DNA from: Calothrix membranacea FACHB-236
GTDB taxonomy: Bacteria > Cyanobacteriota > Cyanobacteriia > Cyanobacteriales > Nostocaceae
Direction: 5' to 3'
DNA length: 40,087 nucleotides
NCBI RefSeq assembly: GCF_014696315.1
Contig: NZ_JACJPX010000074.1
Location: 1 to 40,087, forward strand
The notes under the pieces: generated by a model
The model's input: the letters and a program-made list of their open reading frames with translations, nothing else
Told to the model about the DNA's origin: nothing
The model's database searches: none
Program-made: the position numbers and the translations under genes
In this document: piece after piece, positions 1 to 7,293 of the stretch
Layout of the letters: the number at the start of each line of letters is the position of its first letter
How positions within the stretch are numbered: position 1 is the stretch's first letter

Positions 1-50
1 GCGTCCCCCAAACCCCCTCCAAAATTATTGTTCTGTTTTTTTGTTGAGTA
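1..50 (-). repeat. Dispersed repeat, minus-strand copy of the one at 9444-9492
   Basis: The first 50 bases are, on the reverse strand, nearly the same as 9444-9492: both run from TACTCAACAAAAAA through AATTTTGGAGGGGG to TTTGGGGGACGC with only a few differences. It is a non-coding interspersed repeat; its other end lies outside the window. Confidence 0.75.
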
Positions 51-141
51 ACTAGTTTTTTGGTTTTGTGATCAATTAATTTTCTTAACTGAACTGTATT
101 TAGCTATAGCTACATTGATTATGCTTTTTTTTGCAAATAAA

Positions 142-157
142 AAGACCGAATGGTCTT
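142..157. promoter_or_regulatory. Perfect dyad AAGACC-GAAT-GGTCTT, candidate TetR-type operator
   Basis: A 6-bp perfect inverted repeat with a 4-bp centre lies 22 bp upstream of the thioesterase start codon. The shape (GACC-N4-GGTC) is that of operators bound by several TetR-family repressors, for example the NemR box. A weak -35/-10 pair (TTGATT at 115-120, TAAAAA at 138-143) would place the dyad over the -10 element or transcription start, a repression geometry. No regulator gene is visible here; it may lie upstream of the window. Confidence 0.45.
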
Positions 158-179
158 AAAATTACAATCAGGAGTAATT

Positions 180-632
180 ATGTTATTGACTGACAACTTG
201 CAAAGACCTTTAGAAGTAGAACTTACCATACCTGTGAGGACTTATGATATTGATTTCGCTGGCATTGTGAGCAACATCGTTTATATCAGATGGCTAGAAG
301 ATTTACGTTTAAAGTTTTTAAACGAACATTTGCCACTTGATGAACAAATTGAGCAAGGATATATACCTATTATTGCTGGGACTGAAATTGAATATAAACG
401 TCCGGTAAAACTGATTGACAAAGTTATAGGTCGTTTATGGGTAAAAAGTTTAGGACATTTGAAGTGGATTGTGCAAGCGGAAATATTAGCTAATAATGTA
501 ATAGCTGCGGTAGCTATACAAAAAGGTGCATTTCTCAGTTCTCAAAATAATCGACCTGTGCCAGTTCCGGAAAAATTACAACAAAAATATTTAGATTATC
601 AAAACATAAATTTAACAACGTTCAATTCTTAA
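180..632 (+). CDS. Hot-dog fold acyl-CoA/acyl-ACP thioesterase (4HBT/YbgC-like)
   Basis: This 150-residue protein is probably a cytoplasmic thioesterase that hydrolyses an acyl thioester. The N-terminal motif Y-D-I-D-F-A-G-I-V-S-N-I-V-Y-I-R-W matches the YxxDxxGxVxNxxYxxW signature of the 4-hydroxybenzoyl-CoA thioesterase family, whose Asp is catalytic. The length is normal for a single hot-dog domain. The frame is open from 150, but the ATG at 180 is preferred because AGGAG stands at 170-174, 5 bp upstream. The ketosynthase gene starts 15 bp after the stop, so the two are probably co-transcribed and act on the same acyl chain. Substrate chain length cannot be read from sequence. A possible TetR-type operator lies just upstream. 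Confidence 0.8.
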   Translation: MLLTDNLQRPLEVELTIPVRTYDIDFAGIVSNIVYIRWLEDLRLKFLNEHLPLDEQIEQGYIPIIAGTEIEYKRPVKLIDKVIGRLWVKSLGHLKWIVQAEILANNVIAAVAIQKGAFLSSQNNRPVPVPEKLQQKYLDYQNINLTTFNS

Positions 633-647
633 TTGTGAGGTTTTAAT

Positions 648-1925
648 ATGGCTATTTTAGAATTAAAGCGAGTAGTTGTTACAGGCTTAGGAGCGATTAC
701 ACCTGTAGGCAACAATGTCTCAGAATACTGGCAAAATTTAATTTTAGGACGCAGTGGTATTAGCACCATTACGCACTTTGAGGCGAAAAATCATGGGTGT
801 CAAATTGCAGGAGAGGTGAAAGGATTTAATCCATTAGATTATTTAGAACGCAAGGATGTTAAACGCACAGATAGGTTTGTGCAATTTGCGATCGCCCTTG
901 GCGCTGCGCTCCGCGCAATCGCAGCTAGTCAACAGGCGCTTGCTGATGCTAATTTCACAATCAACGAGCTAAATGCTGAACAAGTCGGCGTGATTATTGG
1001 TTCTGGAATTGGTGGAATTAAGGTTTTAGAGGAGCAACAAGCAATCTACCTCAGCAAAGGGCCGGATCGTTCCAGTCCATTTATGATCCCGATGATGATT
1101 GCAAATATGGCTGCGGGATTCACAGCTATTTACATCGGCGCAAAAGGGCCTAACTCTTGTACTGTAACTTCTTGCACAGCTGGCGCTCATGCTATAGGTG
1201 ATGCATTCCGCTTGATTCAACGTGGAGACGCGCAAGCAATGATTTGTGGCGGTACAGAAGCAGCAATTACACCACTTTCAATTGCTGGGTTTGCAGCCGC
1301 GCGAGCTGTATCTAGACGCAATAACGATCCTACCCGTGCATCTCGTCCTTTTGATCGCGATCGCGATGGTTTTGTCATGGGTGAAGGCGCAGGGATTTTG
1401 TTGTTAGAAGAATTAGAACATGCTCAAAGCCGGGGAGCGAAAATTTATGCAGAAATTGTTGGTTACGGTATGACGAGCGATGCTTACCATATCACCTCAC
1501 CAGATCCTACTGGGGAAGGAGCCGCTAGGGCAATTAGATTTGCGCTCAAAGATGCAGGGATTAATCCCCATCAAGTGAGTTATATTAATGCTCACGGTAC
1601 AAGCACCTTAGCCAATGATTCCACAGAAACCGCAGCAATTAAAAAAGCTTTGGGTGAGTATGCTTATCACGTACCAGTGAGTTCCACCAAATCGATGACA
1701 GGACATTTATTAGGTGGTGCGGGAGGAATTGAAGCCGTCGCCACAGTTATGGCAATAGCAAATGACCAAATTCCGCCGACAATTAATTTAGAAAATCCCG
1801 ATCCGGCTTGTGATTTGGATTATGTACCTCATCAATATCGTCATCATCAAGTTGAGGTAGCACTTTCCAATTCCTATGCATTTGGCGGTCATAATGTTAC
1901 TTTGGCTTTCAATAAATATTCTTAA
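648..1925 (+). CDS. fabF: 3-oxoacyl-[ACP] synthase II (FabF-type ketosynthase) with a 9-residue insertion
   Basis: A 425-residue beta-ketoacyl-ACP synthase that condenses malonyl-ACP with an acyl-ACP in fatty acid elongation. The catalytic triad is visible: Cys176 in TSCTAGA, His316 in NAHGTST and His353 in KSMTGH; the 140 and 37 residue spacings equal those of E. coli FabF (C163, H303, H340). The C-terminal NSYAFGGHN motif is also present. The protein is about ten residues longer than usual, mostly because of residues 84-92 (LGAALRAIA), which look like an inserted repeat. GAGG sits upstream of the ATG. The gene is not next to acpP, where the housekeeping fabF commonly lies, but is paired with a thioesterase, so it may be a second, specialised copy. 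Only the synthase family call is firm. Confidence 0.9.
   Translation: MAILELKRVVVTGLGAITPVGNNVSEYWQNLILGRSGISTITHFEAKNHGCQIAGEVKGFNPLDYLERKDVKRTDRFVQFAIALGAALRAIAASQQALADANFTINELNAEQVGVIIGSGIGGIKVLEEQQAIYLSKGPDRSSPFMIPMMIANMAAGFTAIYIGAKGPNSCTVTSCTAGAHAIGDAFRLIQRGDAQAMICGGTEAAITPLSIAGFAAARAVSRRNNDPTRASRPFDRDRDGFVMGEGAGILLLEELEHAQSRGAKIYAEIVGYGMTSDAYHITSPDPTGEGAARAIRFALKDAGINPHQVSYINAHGTSTLANDSTETAAIKKALGEYAYHVPVSSTKSMTGHLLGGAGGIEAVATVMAIANDQIPPTINLENPDPACDLDYVPHQYRHHQVEVALSNSYAFGGHNVTLAFNKYS
897..923 (+). repeat. 27-bp GC-rich hairpin repeat inserted in frame in fabF
   Basis: Following a GCGATCGC site, the bases CTTGGCGCTGCGCTCCGCGC and the next seven bases encode LGAALRAIA. Removing exactly these nine codons restores the usual FabF reading F-A-I-A-A-S-Q-Q. 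The segment can fold on itself (GCGC..GCGC) and has the size of the very small dispersed repeats described in Nostoc genomes. Exact borders are ambiguous because ATCGC occurs at both edges. Confidence 0.6.
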
Positions 1926-2039
1926 AATTGATATAAGCACAGAAAAATATAGGGTCGTCGCTTCCAATTTTTTTATGGGAAAAACTGATCATAGCTAATA
2001 CCCACCTACAAATTAATTTCTGTGCCACATAGGTTATTT

Positions 2040-2098
2040 GTAAGGGCAAGTCATTGCCCCTACAATCTGTCACATTCTTTTTTAAAATTGGTATTACT
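2040..2098 (+). repeat. Dispersed repeat (CCCCTACAATCTGT / ATTGGTATTACT family)
   Basis: Shares CCCCTACAATCTGT, CATTCTTTTTT and TTGGTATTACT in the same order with 9347-9446 and 9568-9655, and in inverse orientation with about 16934-17010. Its left part, GGGCAAGTCATTGCCC, can form a hairpin. Its last bases contain the stop codon of the minus-strand gene that ends at 2094. The rest of the gap from 1926 shows nothing recognisable. Confidence 0.65.
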
Positions 2099-3011
2099 TA
2101 GATAATCTTGTCATTTCAAATAACTGCTGGGCATTCTTGCCTAAAAATGCATCAAAAAGTTTATGTTTTCCTGGCTCTATTTCAACGGGATAACGTTGAG
2201 CAATTTCATAATAAGCGTAAGTCCAGGGAATCTGAATTTCTGCATTATTGCTATCATCTAAAACAGTTACCATTTCCGTTACAGCTTGGGTTGCTGTTTG
2301 ACGCAAACCGCAGGCAATATTACCTTCTATCTCGGCTTTCATAGGAACGCCTAAGTTAATTAAACCTTGAACTGTGGCATCAATATCTGGGTATTTTGTA
2401 GTGTTTTGGCGGTTGACGTAGCCTGTAAAATGATTGACTGCATAACCATGCAACAATACCCAAGCACCATACTGAGTGACCTGATTCACTGCTTCCACAA
2501 CAGAACGTTGGGGAGTTTTCCAAGGACGGGTAAACATTTTTAGAAATTGTTGGGCAATAATTTTTTCGTCTTCATCTTCTTTGAGTGAATTCGGTAAAGA
2601 ATAGATGAGTTCGTCATCAATTGCAGACACTGTTTGATATATATATTGAGCAATCTTAGTGGGCAATTCATCTACAATTAACTCGCTAATAAATAGCTTG
2701 GGCAAGTCAAATTCTGCCTGCTGAGGATGACTATAATGACGGGCATATAAGTGAGTTTCTGGGAAAATATATTCCCCTGCTGCTGTATAACCTAAAGCTG
2801 TAGCTATTTGTTCTAGATAATTAATTCCCAAATTAACTTTACCTGTAGGCGTATCGAGAGATAAACGCAAAGAACGCAAAGCAATGTGGTCATTAGCAAC
2901 AGTTCCACCGGCAGCAGTAATCATTTGTTGATAGCTGCGGGCATAACTTACTCGGGTGCTGTATTCTTCCCACAGAGATGAATAGAGATTAAGGGCTATT
3001 TGGGGTTTCAT
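2094..3011 (-). CDS. hglS: 2-oxoadipate dioxygenase/decarboxylase (HglS/YdcJ, DUF1338 family)
   Basis: The family is a non-haem Fe(II) enzyme that turns 2-oxoadipate plus O2 into D-2-hydroxyglutarate and CO2 in lysine catabolism. The 305-residue protein has DHIALRSL near the N-terminus: His42 followed four residues later by Arg46, the same spacing as the metal His70 and substrate Arg74 of Pseudomonas HglS. His194 (AVNHFTGY) and Glu269 (YYEIAQR) are good candidates for the other two metal ligands. The class III aminotransferase gene lies immediately upstream on the same strand (172-bp gap filled by repeats), which fits a transaminase feeding 2-oxoadipate to this enzyme. No strong ribosome binding site is visible before the ATG. 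The family call is fairly sure; the substrate is inferred. Confidence 0.75.
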   Translation of the reverse strand: MKPQIALNLYSSLWEEYSTRVSYARSYQQMITAAGGTVANDHIALRSLRLSLDTPTGKVNLGINYLEQIATALGYTAAGEYIFPETHLYARHYSHPQQAEFDLPKLFISELIVDELPTKIAQYIYQTVSAIDDELIYSLPNSLKEDEDEKIIAQQFLKMFTRPWKTPQRSVVEAVNQVTQYGAWVLLHGYAVNHFTGYVNRQNTTKYPDIDATVQGLINLGVPMKAEIEGNIACGLRQTATQAVTEMVTVLDDSNNAEIQIPWTYAYYEIAQRYPVEIEPGKHKLFDAFLGKNAQQLFEMTRLSK

Positions 3012-3042
3012 AAGCTAAACAATTTTAGATTTTAGATTTTGC

Positions 3043-3169
3043 GGAAAGTTGCGTGCGGGGGTTCCCCCCGTTGAGCAAACTTTCCAAGACAGATTTTAGA
3101 TTTATCAGTAAATATTAAGTAATACACCAAGACAGATGGTGCGTTACGCTGTCGCTAACGCACCCTACG
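3043..3169. repeat. Two dispersed hairpin repeats between aminotransferase and hglS
   Basis: The first hairpin has outer arms GGAAAGTTGC and GCAAACTTTCC (3043-3085) and an inner G-run/C-run arm. The second (about 3137-3169) is GGTGCGTTACGC-TGTC-GCTAACGCACC followed by CTACG, a family also seen at 29767-29801 and 32896-32926. AGATTTT heptamers lie beside them. These fill the gap and may shape the transcript between the two genes. Confidence 0.6.
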
Positions 3170-3183
3170 TTATAAACCATCTC

Positions 3184-4482
3184 TTAGGAACTTAAGATAT
3201 TTGAGAGAATATCTAAAGCAATATGAATTTGATTGCTATCGATAACTAAAGGTGGACAAAAACGAATTGCGGCTTTACCGCAACCAAGCAATAATAAACC
3301 TCGCAAGAAAGCTTCTTGAATGATGCGATCGCGCAGATTACGATCAAGATTACCTTCTTCATCCCATAAATCCACCGCTACCATTAAACCTTTACCTCGT
3401 GGTAGGGATAGCTGGGGAAATTTTTCATGCAATTGAGTTAAACCTGTTTGTAATAACTCTCCCATTTGCAAGGCGTTAGCCATCAAACCGCTTTCTAAAA
3501 TTTGTAGTGTCGCAATCCCAGCAGCGCAAGCTACGGGATTTCCACCAAATGTTGTAGCATGGGCCCCTGGCGGCCAAGTCATTAATTCTGGGCGAGAGAG
3601 AATTGCACCTAAAGGTAACCCGCTAGCGATACCCTTGGCTGTGGTAATGATATCAGGCATCACACACCAATGCTCAATGGCAAATAAGCGTCCGGTGCGC
3701 CCCATTCCCGATTGCACTTCATCAACTACCATCAGGATGCCATAGCGATCACATATTTCCCGAATTCTTGGTAAAAAACCATCTTCCGGTACGATGTAGC
3801 CACCTTCTCCTTGTATCGCTTCTACAACAATTGCTGCTACCTCCTGGGGTGGTAACATTGTCGGGAATAAATGTTTTTCTAAATAATCTAAGCTGGCGTG
3901 AGTACCGTAAGGAATATGAGTTACACCGGGTACAAAGGGGCCAAAATTCTGTCTTTGCACTACTTTAGAAGCAGTCAGAGACATTGCACCATAAGTCCGT
4001 CCGTGGAATGCGCCTAAAAATGCCACGATTTGCGATCGCTTGGTGTAATATCGAGCTAGTTTAATTGCTCCTTCGTTAGATTCTGCCCCGGAATTGGTAA
4101 AAAATATCTTAGCGCCTGCGGGGAAAGGGGCGCGACTAGCTAATTTTTCGGCTAATTCCACCATCGGTTCATAATAAAAATCAGTCCCCGACATATGTAG
4201 AAGATTTGCTGACTGTGCTTGAATAGCTGCAATTACTTCTGGGTGGGCGTGTCCGGTATTAGTCACCGCAATCCCTGCAGTCATATCTAAGAAAACATTA
4301 CCGTCAACATCCTCCACCATACAACCTTCACCCCTAGCCACCACTAAGGGATAATCTCTTGTATAAGAAGGAGAAGTGACAGCGCGATCGCGTTCTATAA
4401 TTGCTTGAGCATGAGGCCCCGGTAAAGAAGTCACTAAACTTGGTACACGGGGTAAACCAAGATTCACAGGGATACTCAACAT
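3184..4482 (-). CDS. Class III PLP-dependent aminotransferase (acetylornithine/GABA/lysine aminotransferase type)
   Basis: A 432-residue fold-type I aminotransferase. Visible landmarks are FFTNSGAESNEGAIKLAR (PLP phosphate region), AFHGRTYGAMS, the VVDEVQSGMGRTG segment whose Asp pairs with the PLP ring nitrogen, and TTAKGIASGLPLGA with the Schiff-base Lys. The C-terminal ATTFGGNPVACAAG motif is also typical. The sequence reads closer to the GabT-like/archaeal ornithine-racemase branch than to biosynthetic ArgD, so the amino donor is uncertain. Its partner hglS directly downstream suggests lysine or 2-aminoadipate as substrate. Length is normal. No clear Shine-Dalgarno precedes the ATG. Confidence 0.8.
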   Translation of the reverse strand: MLSIPVNLGLPRVPSLVTSLPGPHAQAIIERDRAVTSPSYTRDYPLVVARGEGCMVEDVDGNVFLDMTAGIAVTNTGHAHPEVIAAIQAQSANLLHMSGTDFYYEPMVELAEKLASRAPFPAGAKIFFTNSGAESNEGAIKLARYYTKRSQIVAFLGAFHGRTYGAMSLTASKVVQRQNFGPFVPGVTHIPYGTHASLDYLEKHLFPTMLPPQEVAAIVVEAIQGEGGYIVPEDGFLPRIREICDRYGILMVVDEVQSGMGRTGRLFAIEHWCVMPDIITTAKGIASGLPLGAILSRPELMTWPPGAHATTFGGNPVACAAGIATLQILESGLMANALQMGELLQTGLTQLHEKFPQLSLPRGKGLMVAVDLWDEEGNLDRNLRDRIIQEAFLRGLLLLGCGKAAIRFCPPLVIDSNQIHIALDILSNILSS

Positions 4483-4573
4483 ATTTTTTTAGATTTTTTT
4501 AAGATAATGTTTGATTAAAAACCGAGGTTTTAACTATTGCAGTAGCATTTGATTCTCTTTGCTAAAGATTTAT

Positions 4574-4708
4574 GCTTAATGGGGATTGGGGACTAGGGAC
4601 TAGGGACTAGGTAATTGGTAATTGGTAATTGGTAATTGGTGTTTTTTATTTCTTCCTCATTTTCCCAATCCCCAGTCCCCAATCACCAGTCCCCAACCCC
4701 CAATCCCC
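4574..4708. repeat. Heptamer repeat tract (GGGACTA, TAATTGG, CCCCAGT types)
   Basis: Short tandem heptamers follow each other: GGGACTA three times, TAATTGG four times, then CCCCAGT/CCCCAAT variants. Such tracts are known as STRR sequences in heterocystous cyanobacteria. The 4483-4921 gap has no convincing gene; besides this tract it holds the hairpin at 4808-4837 and CAACAGT-like copies near 4862-4881. Confidence 0.8.
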
Positions 4709-4807
4709 TTACCATCTAGATTTGGCAATTTGGCAGATATTTTTATTACTAAATTGGTATCTTAAAACTCGCGAATGTCTTTGTGCGACAATACCGACTT
4801 GCAGAAT

Positions 4808-4837
4808 CCCCTGGCTAATCACCGGGGGTCTTTTTTT
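4808..4837 (+). terminator. Rho-independent terminator with no gene before it on this strand
   Basis: Stem CCCCTGG / CCGGGGG with loop CTAATCA is followed directly by TCTTTTTTT. The T-run is on the plus strand only, so it ends a plus-strand transcript, yet no plus-strand gene precedes it (fabF is 2.9 kb away). A small RNA from about 4720 to 4838 is possible. A 25-codon frame from 4768 runs through the hairpin but is not convincing as a peptide. Confidence 0.65.
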
Positions 4838-4921
4838 ATTGTTAACTGTTGACCGTTAACTATCAACAGTCAACAGTCAACCAACCTGATTAGTAAGTAT
4901 GTAATTTCAATATGTAATAGG

Positions 4922-5197
4922 TTAGTTATTTTGCTCTGGGCGTTTGCGAAATAAGCCTGTCATACTTATACCAGTAATTAACAGGCCTAATAATCCTAAA
5001 CCATTCAAAATTGGGTAGATTTTACCTAATCGTAAGATTTCAAAAGTATGAATTCGCAGCAAAAACTCTCCTAACTCACCTTGGTGGAACCATTCATCTG
5101 CGATTGTATAGCCCATACCAGTAAGAACAGTCAAAAATAAGGGTATACATAAAGCGATCGCAATTTGACGATGGTATTTACGAAACATCCGGTTCAT
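4922..5197 (-). CDS. Small membrane protein, PepSY-associated TM-helix type
   Basis: This 91-residue protein has two membrane segments (about 11-31 and 62-83) joined by a short polar loop. The N-terminal RKYHRQIAIALCIPLFLTVL followed by TGMGY resembles the first helix of PepSY-associated membrane proteins, which start R-x-x-H-R and carry a T-G motif. It is too short to be a complete PepSY transporter/reductase and is probably a stand-alone cyanobacterial member. It is transcribed away from the nucleoside transporter gene, so the two share a 114-bp promoter region. Function is not known. Confidence 0.6.
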   Translation of the reverse strand: MNRMFRKYHRQIAIALCIPLFLTVLTGMGYTIADEWFHQGELGEFLLRIHTFEILRLGKIYPILNGLGLLGLLITGISMTGLFRKRPEQNN

Positions 5198-5311
5198 AAA
5201 GCTTCTCTAGTACAGTAACTTTCAGGTTATCAAATACTTTTGTCAAATCAGGCCTATTTTTGTGTATGCTTTGTGACCAAATGTTTTGCTGTGCATTTAT
5301 TGGGAGTGAAT

Positions 5312-6520
5312 ATGGAACGCGCTATCTCCGCGTTAGGAATTTTAGTTTTTATTGGTATATCTTATGCGCTTTCTGTGAATCGCAGCGCGGTGCGTTGGCG
5401 GACTGTCGCCTGGGGTTTGGGTTTGGAGTTTATATTTGCACTGCTAATCCTCAAAACTCCTGGGGGTTTGGCTGTATTTAAAACTCTAGGGGATGTAGTC
5501 ACTAATTTTTTAGCGTTCTCTGATGTTGGTGCCAAATTTGTCTTTGGTGAGAATTTTAAGGAGCATTTATTTGCTTTTCAAGTTTTACCCACCATTATCT
5601 TTTTCTCTGCTTTTATTAGTGTTTTGTACTACTATGGCATTTTGCAACGTGTTATAAGTGGCATGGCATGGGTGATGATGAAAACGATGAAAACATCGGG
5701 TTCTGAGTCTTTATCCTGTGCTAGTAACATATTTTTGGGGCCGACAGAGTCAGCGTTAATAGTTAAACCCTATGTTGCAAAAATGACTCAATCAGAACTC
5801 CATGCAGTAATGACCGGTGGTTTTGCCACAATCGCTGGGGGAGTCTTGGGAGCTTATTTATCATTTGGCATCCCATCTGAACACCTAATTGCAGCTTTTT
5901 TTATGACTGCGCCTGTATCTTTGGTGGTTTCAAAAATACTTTACCCAGAAACAGAAGTATCAGCAACTGCTACCCATGCCCAGCTTGATGTGGAAACCAA
6001 TTATGTAAATGTAATTGATGCGATTACTAGCGGAGCAATTGACGGTGTGAAGCTAGCGGTTAACGTTGGGGTAATGATTATTGCCTTTTTGAGTTTACTA
6101 GCAGCCTTGAATGCTCTTTTAGGATGGTTAGGGGGGTTGGTAAGCTTACCGCAGTTATCATTGCAGTGGATTTTGTCTTATATAATGGCTCCCGTAGCTT
6201 GGTTGATGGGAGTACCTTGGGCAGATTGTCTGCAAGTTGGGGCATTATTAGGGACAAAGACAATTCTTAATGAGTTTATTGCTTTCTTAGATTTAAAAAC
6301 CCTCATTGAAAGCGGCAAAATTTCTCAAAGAGCCATAGTTATTGCCACTTACGCCTTATGTAATTTTGCAAATCTTGGCTCAATTGGCATTACCATTGGT
6401 GGCATTGCAGGTATGGCACCCGATCGCCAACATGACCTAGCCCGTATGGGTGTAAAATCCATGCTTGGTGGATTACTCGCAGGCTTCATTACTGCTTGCA
6501 TTGCGGGAATGTTAGTTTAA
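5312..6520 (+). CDS. Concentrative nucleoside transporter (CNT/NupC family)
   Basis: A 402-residue inner-membrane symporter for nucleoside uptake, driven by H+ or Na+ in this family. Diagnostic stretches are SNIFLGPTESALIVKPYV, the GGFATIAGGVLGAYLSFGI re-entrant region, LLGTKTILNEFIAF and GSIGITIGGIAGMAPDR. Nearly all remaining sequence is hydrophobic helix, and the length equals NupC. The frame is open from 5240, but the ATG at 5312 (MERAIS) is chosen because GGGAG stands at 5302-5306 and the extra 24 residues resemble no family N-terminus. No nucleoside-processing gene lies beside it; ion coupling cannot be decided here. Confidence 0.9.
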   Translation: MERAISALGILVFIGISYALSVNRSAVRWRTVAWGLGLEFIFALLILKTPGGLAVFKTLGDVVTNFLAFSDVGAKFVFGENFKEHLFAFQVLPTIIFFSAFISVLYYYGILQRVISGMAWVMMKTMKTSGSESLSCASNIFLGPTESALIVKPYVAKMTQSELHAVMTGGFATIAGGVLGAYLSFGIPSEHLIAAFFMTAPVSLVVSKILYPETEVSATATHAQLDVETNYVNVIDAITSGAIDGVKLAVNVGVMIIAFLSLLAALNALLGWLGGLVSLPQLSLQWILSYIMAPVAWLMGVPWADCLQVGALLGTKTILNEFIAFLDLKTLIESGKISQRAIVIATYALCNFANLGSIGITIGGIAGMAPDRQHDLARMGVKSMLGGLLAGFITACIAGMLV

Positions 6521-6660
6521 TGGGGCATGGGGCATGGGGCATTGGGCATTGGGCATGGTAATTGGTAATTGGTAATTGGTAATTGTAATTTCTCCCCCTG
6601 CTCCCTGCTCCCTGCCCCCCTGCCTCCTCATCTCCCCAACCCCCAATCCATCCCCAACGT
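6520..6660. repeat. Heptamer tract (GGGGCAT, GGGCATT, TAATTGG, CTCCCTG) running into the neighbouring gene
   Basis: Directly after the nucleoside transporter come GGGGCAT/GGGCATT copies, four TAATTGG copies, then CTCCCTG and CCCCAATC types. The tract continues into the 3' end of the minus-strand gene at 6628, whose last codons (WGLGR) and stop appear to be made of repeat sequence. Confidence 0.75.
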
Positions 6661-7146
6661 AACTTTCCTACGTTTTTTAGGGATTTTCTCGCCGTAGCCT
6701 AATTTCCAGTTGGTGGGTTGCTGTAATTCGTCTGCTTTACCTTGGGCAATTAGCAACAGAGCAACCCGTGTATTTAAGTACCCTTTAACTAGATAATGTC
6801 CTGGAGGAGCCTGAATGCCTTCACTCTGTGGGCTAGGAATATTATGTATAGTTCCACAGTCCGTATCATTATCCGGTAATGTAACTTGCATTACATAGTC
6901 AGTTTTATATTGATTGGGAACTGCAAATACAGCATAGACATGATGTTGACCGCGCCAAGGCTGAATTACTATTTTTTCAGGATAGGCATAGTATTTTTGA
7001 CCTTTAGTAGCAATGAATTTTGATGGCTGACAAACAGGAATTCGCGATCGCTTGCGGCTGAAGTAGGAAAAACCTAGGATACTAACTAAACTCAGCGCCA
7101 CAAAAATGTAAATGAATTGATGTTTTCGCACTTGCTCGATCAACAA
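6628..7146 (-). CDS. Hypothetical membrane-anchored protein
   Basis: I do not recognise this 172-residue protein. One hydrophobic helix at about residues 10-29, preceded by MLIEQVRKHQ and followed by Arg/Lys, suggests an N-terminal anchor with the rest outside the cytoplasm. The remainder contains two cysteines (in PVCQPS and TDCGTI) that could form a disulfide, and a beta-rich middle (HHVYAVFAVPNQY, DYVMQVTLP, GHYLVKGYLNTRVALLL). The last residues, GMDWGLGR, are encoded by the heptamer tract, so the original C-terminus may have been changed. It is transcribed after the terminator at 7178-7208 and so is probably separate from the upstream operon. Confidence 0.6.
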   Translation of the reverse strand: MLIEQVRKHQFIYIFVALSLVSILGFSYFSRKRSRIPVCQPSKFIATKGQKYYAYPEKIVIQPWRGQHHVYAVFAVPNQYKTDYVMQVTLPDNDTDCGTIHNIPSPQSEGIQAPPGHYLVKGYLNTRVALLLIAQGKADELQQPTNWKLGYGEKIPKKRRKVTLGMDWGLGR

Positions 7147-7177
7147 CTACGGTTTTTTGGTTATATTCTAGCGATCC

Positions 7178-7208
7178 AAAAAAAAGTACGTAGGTATAAC
7201 CCTACGTA
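7178..7208 (-). terminator. Rho-independent terminator of the methyltransferase-cupin operon
   Basis: Read on the minus strand: stem ACGTAGG, loop GTTATA, stem CCTACGT, then ACTTTTTTTT. It lies 86 bp after the stop of the gene at 7294 and before the start of the gene at 7146, and fits as the end of the three-gene operon. Confidence 0.7.
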
Positions 7209-7293
7209 AAAATCGCTTTCCATTCATTCATAGGCGATCGCATTCCAGCAGTACAATTTTTGCTTGCTATCTCCTGAATATGTTTCAGCCTAA

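Noticed and set aside
4629-4859. 76-codon plus-strand open frame
   Set aside because: It begins in TAATTGG/CCCCAGT repeats and runs through a terminator hairpin; not a plausible protein.
4922-5197. Complete PepSY transporter or reductase
   Set aside because: At 91 residues with two helices it is far too short; only a PepSY-associated helix resemblance remains.
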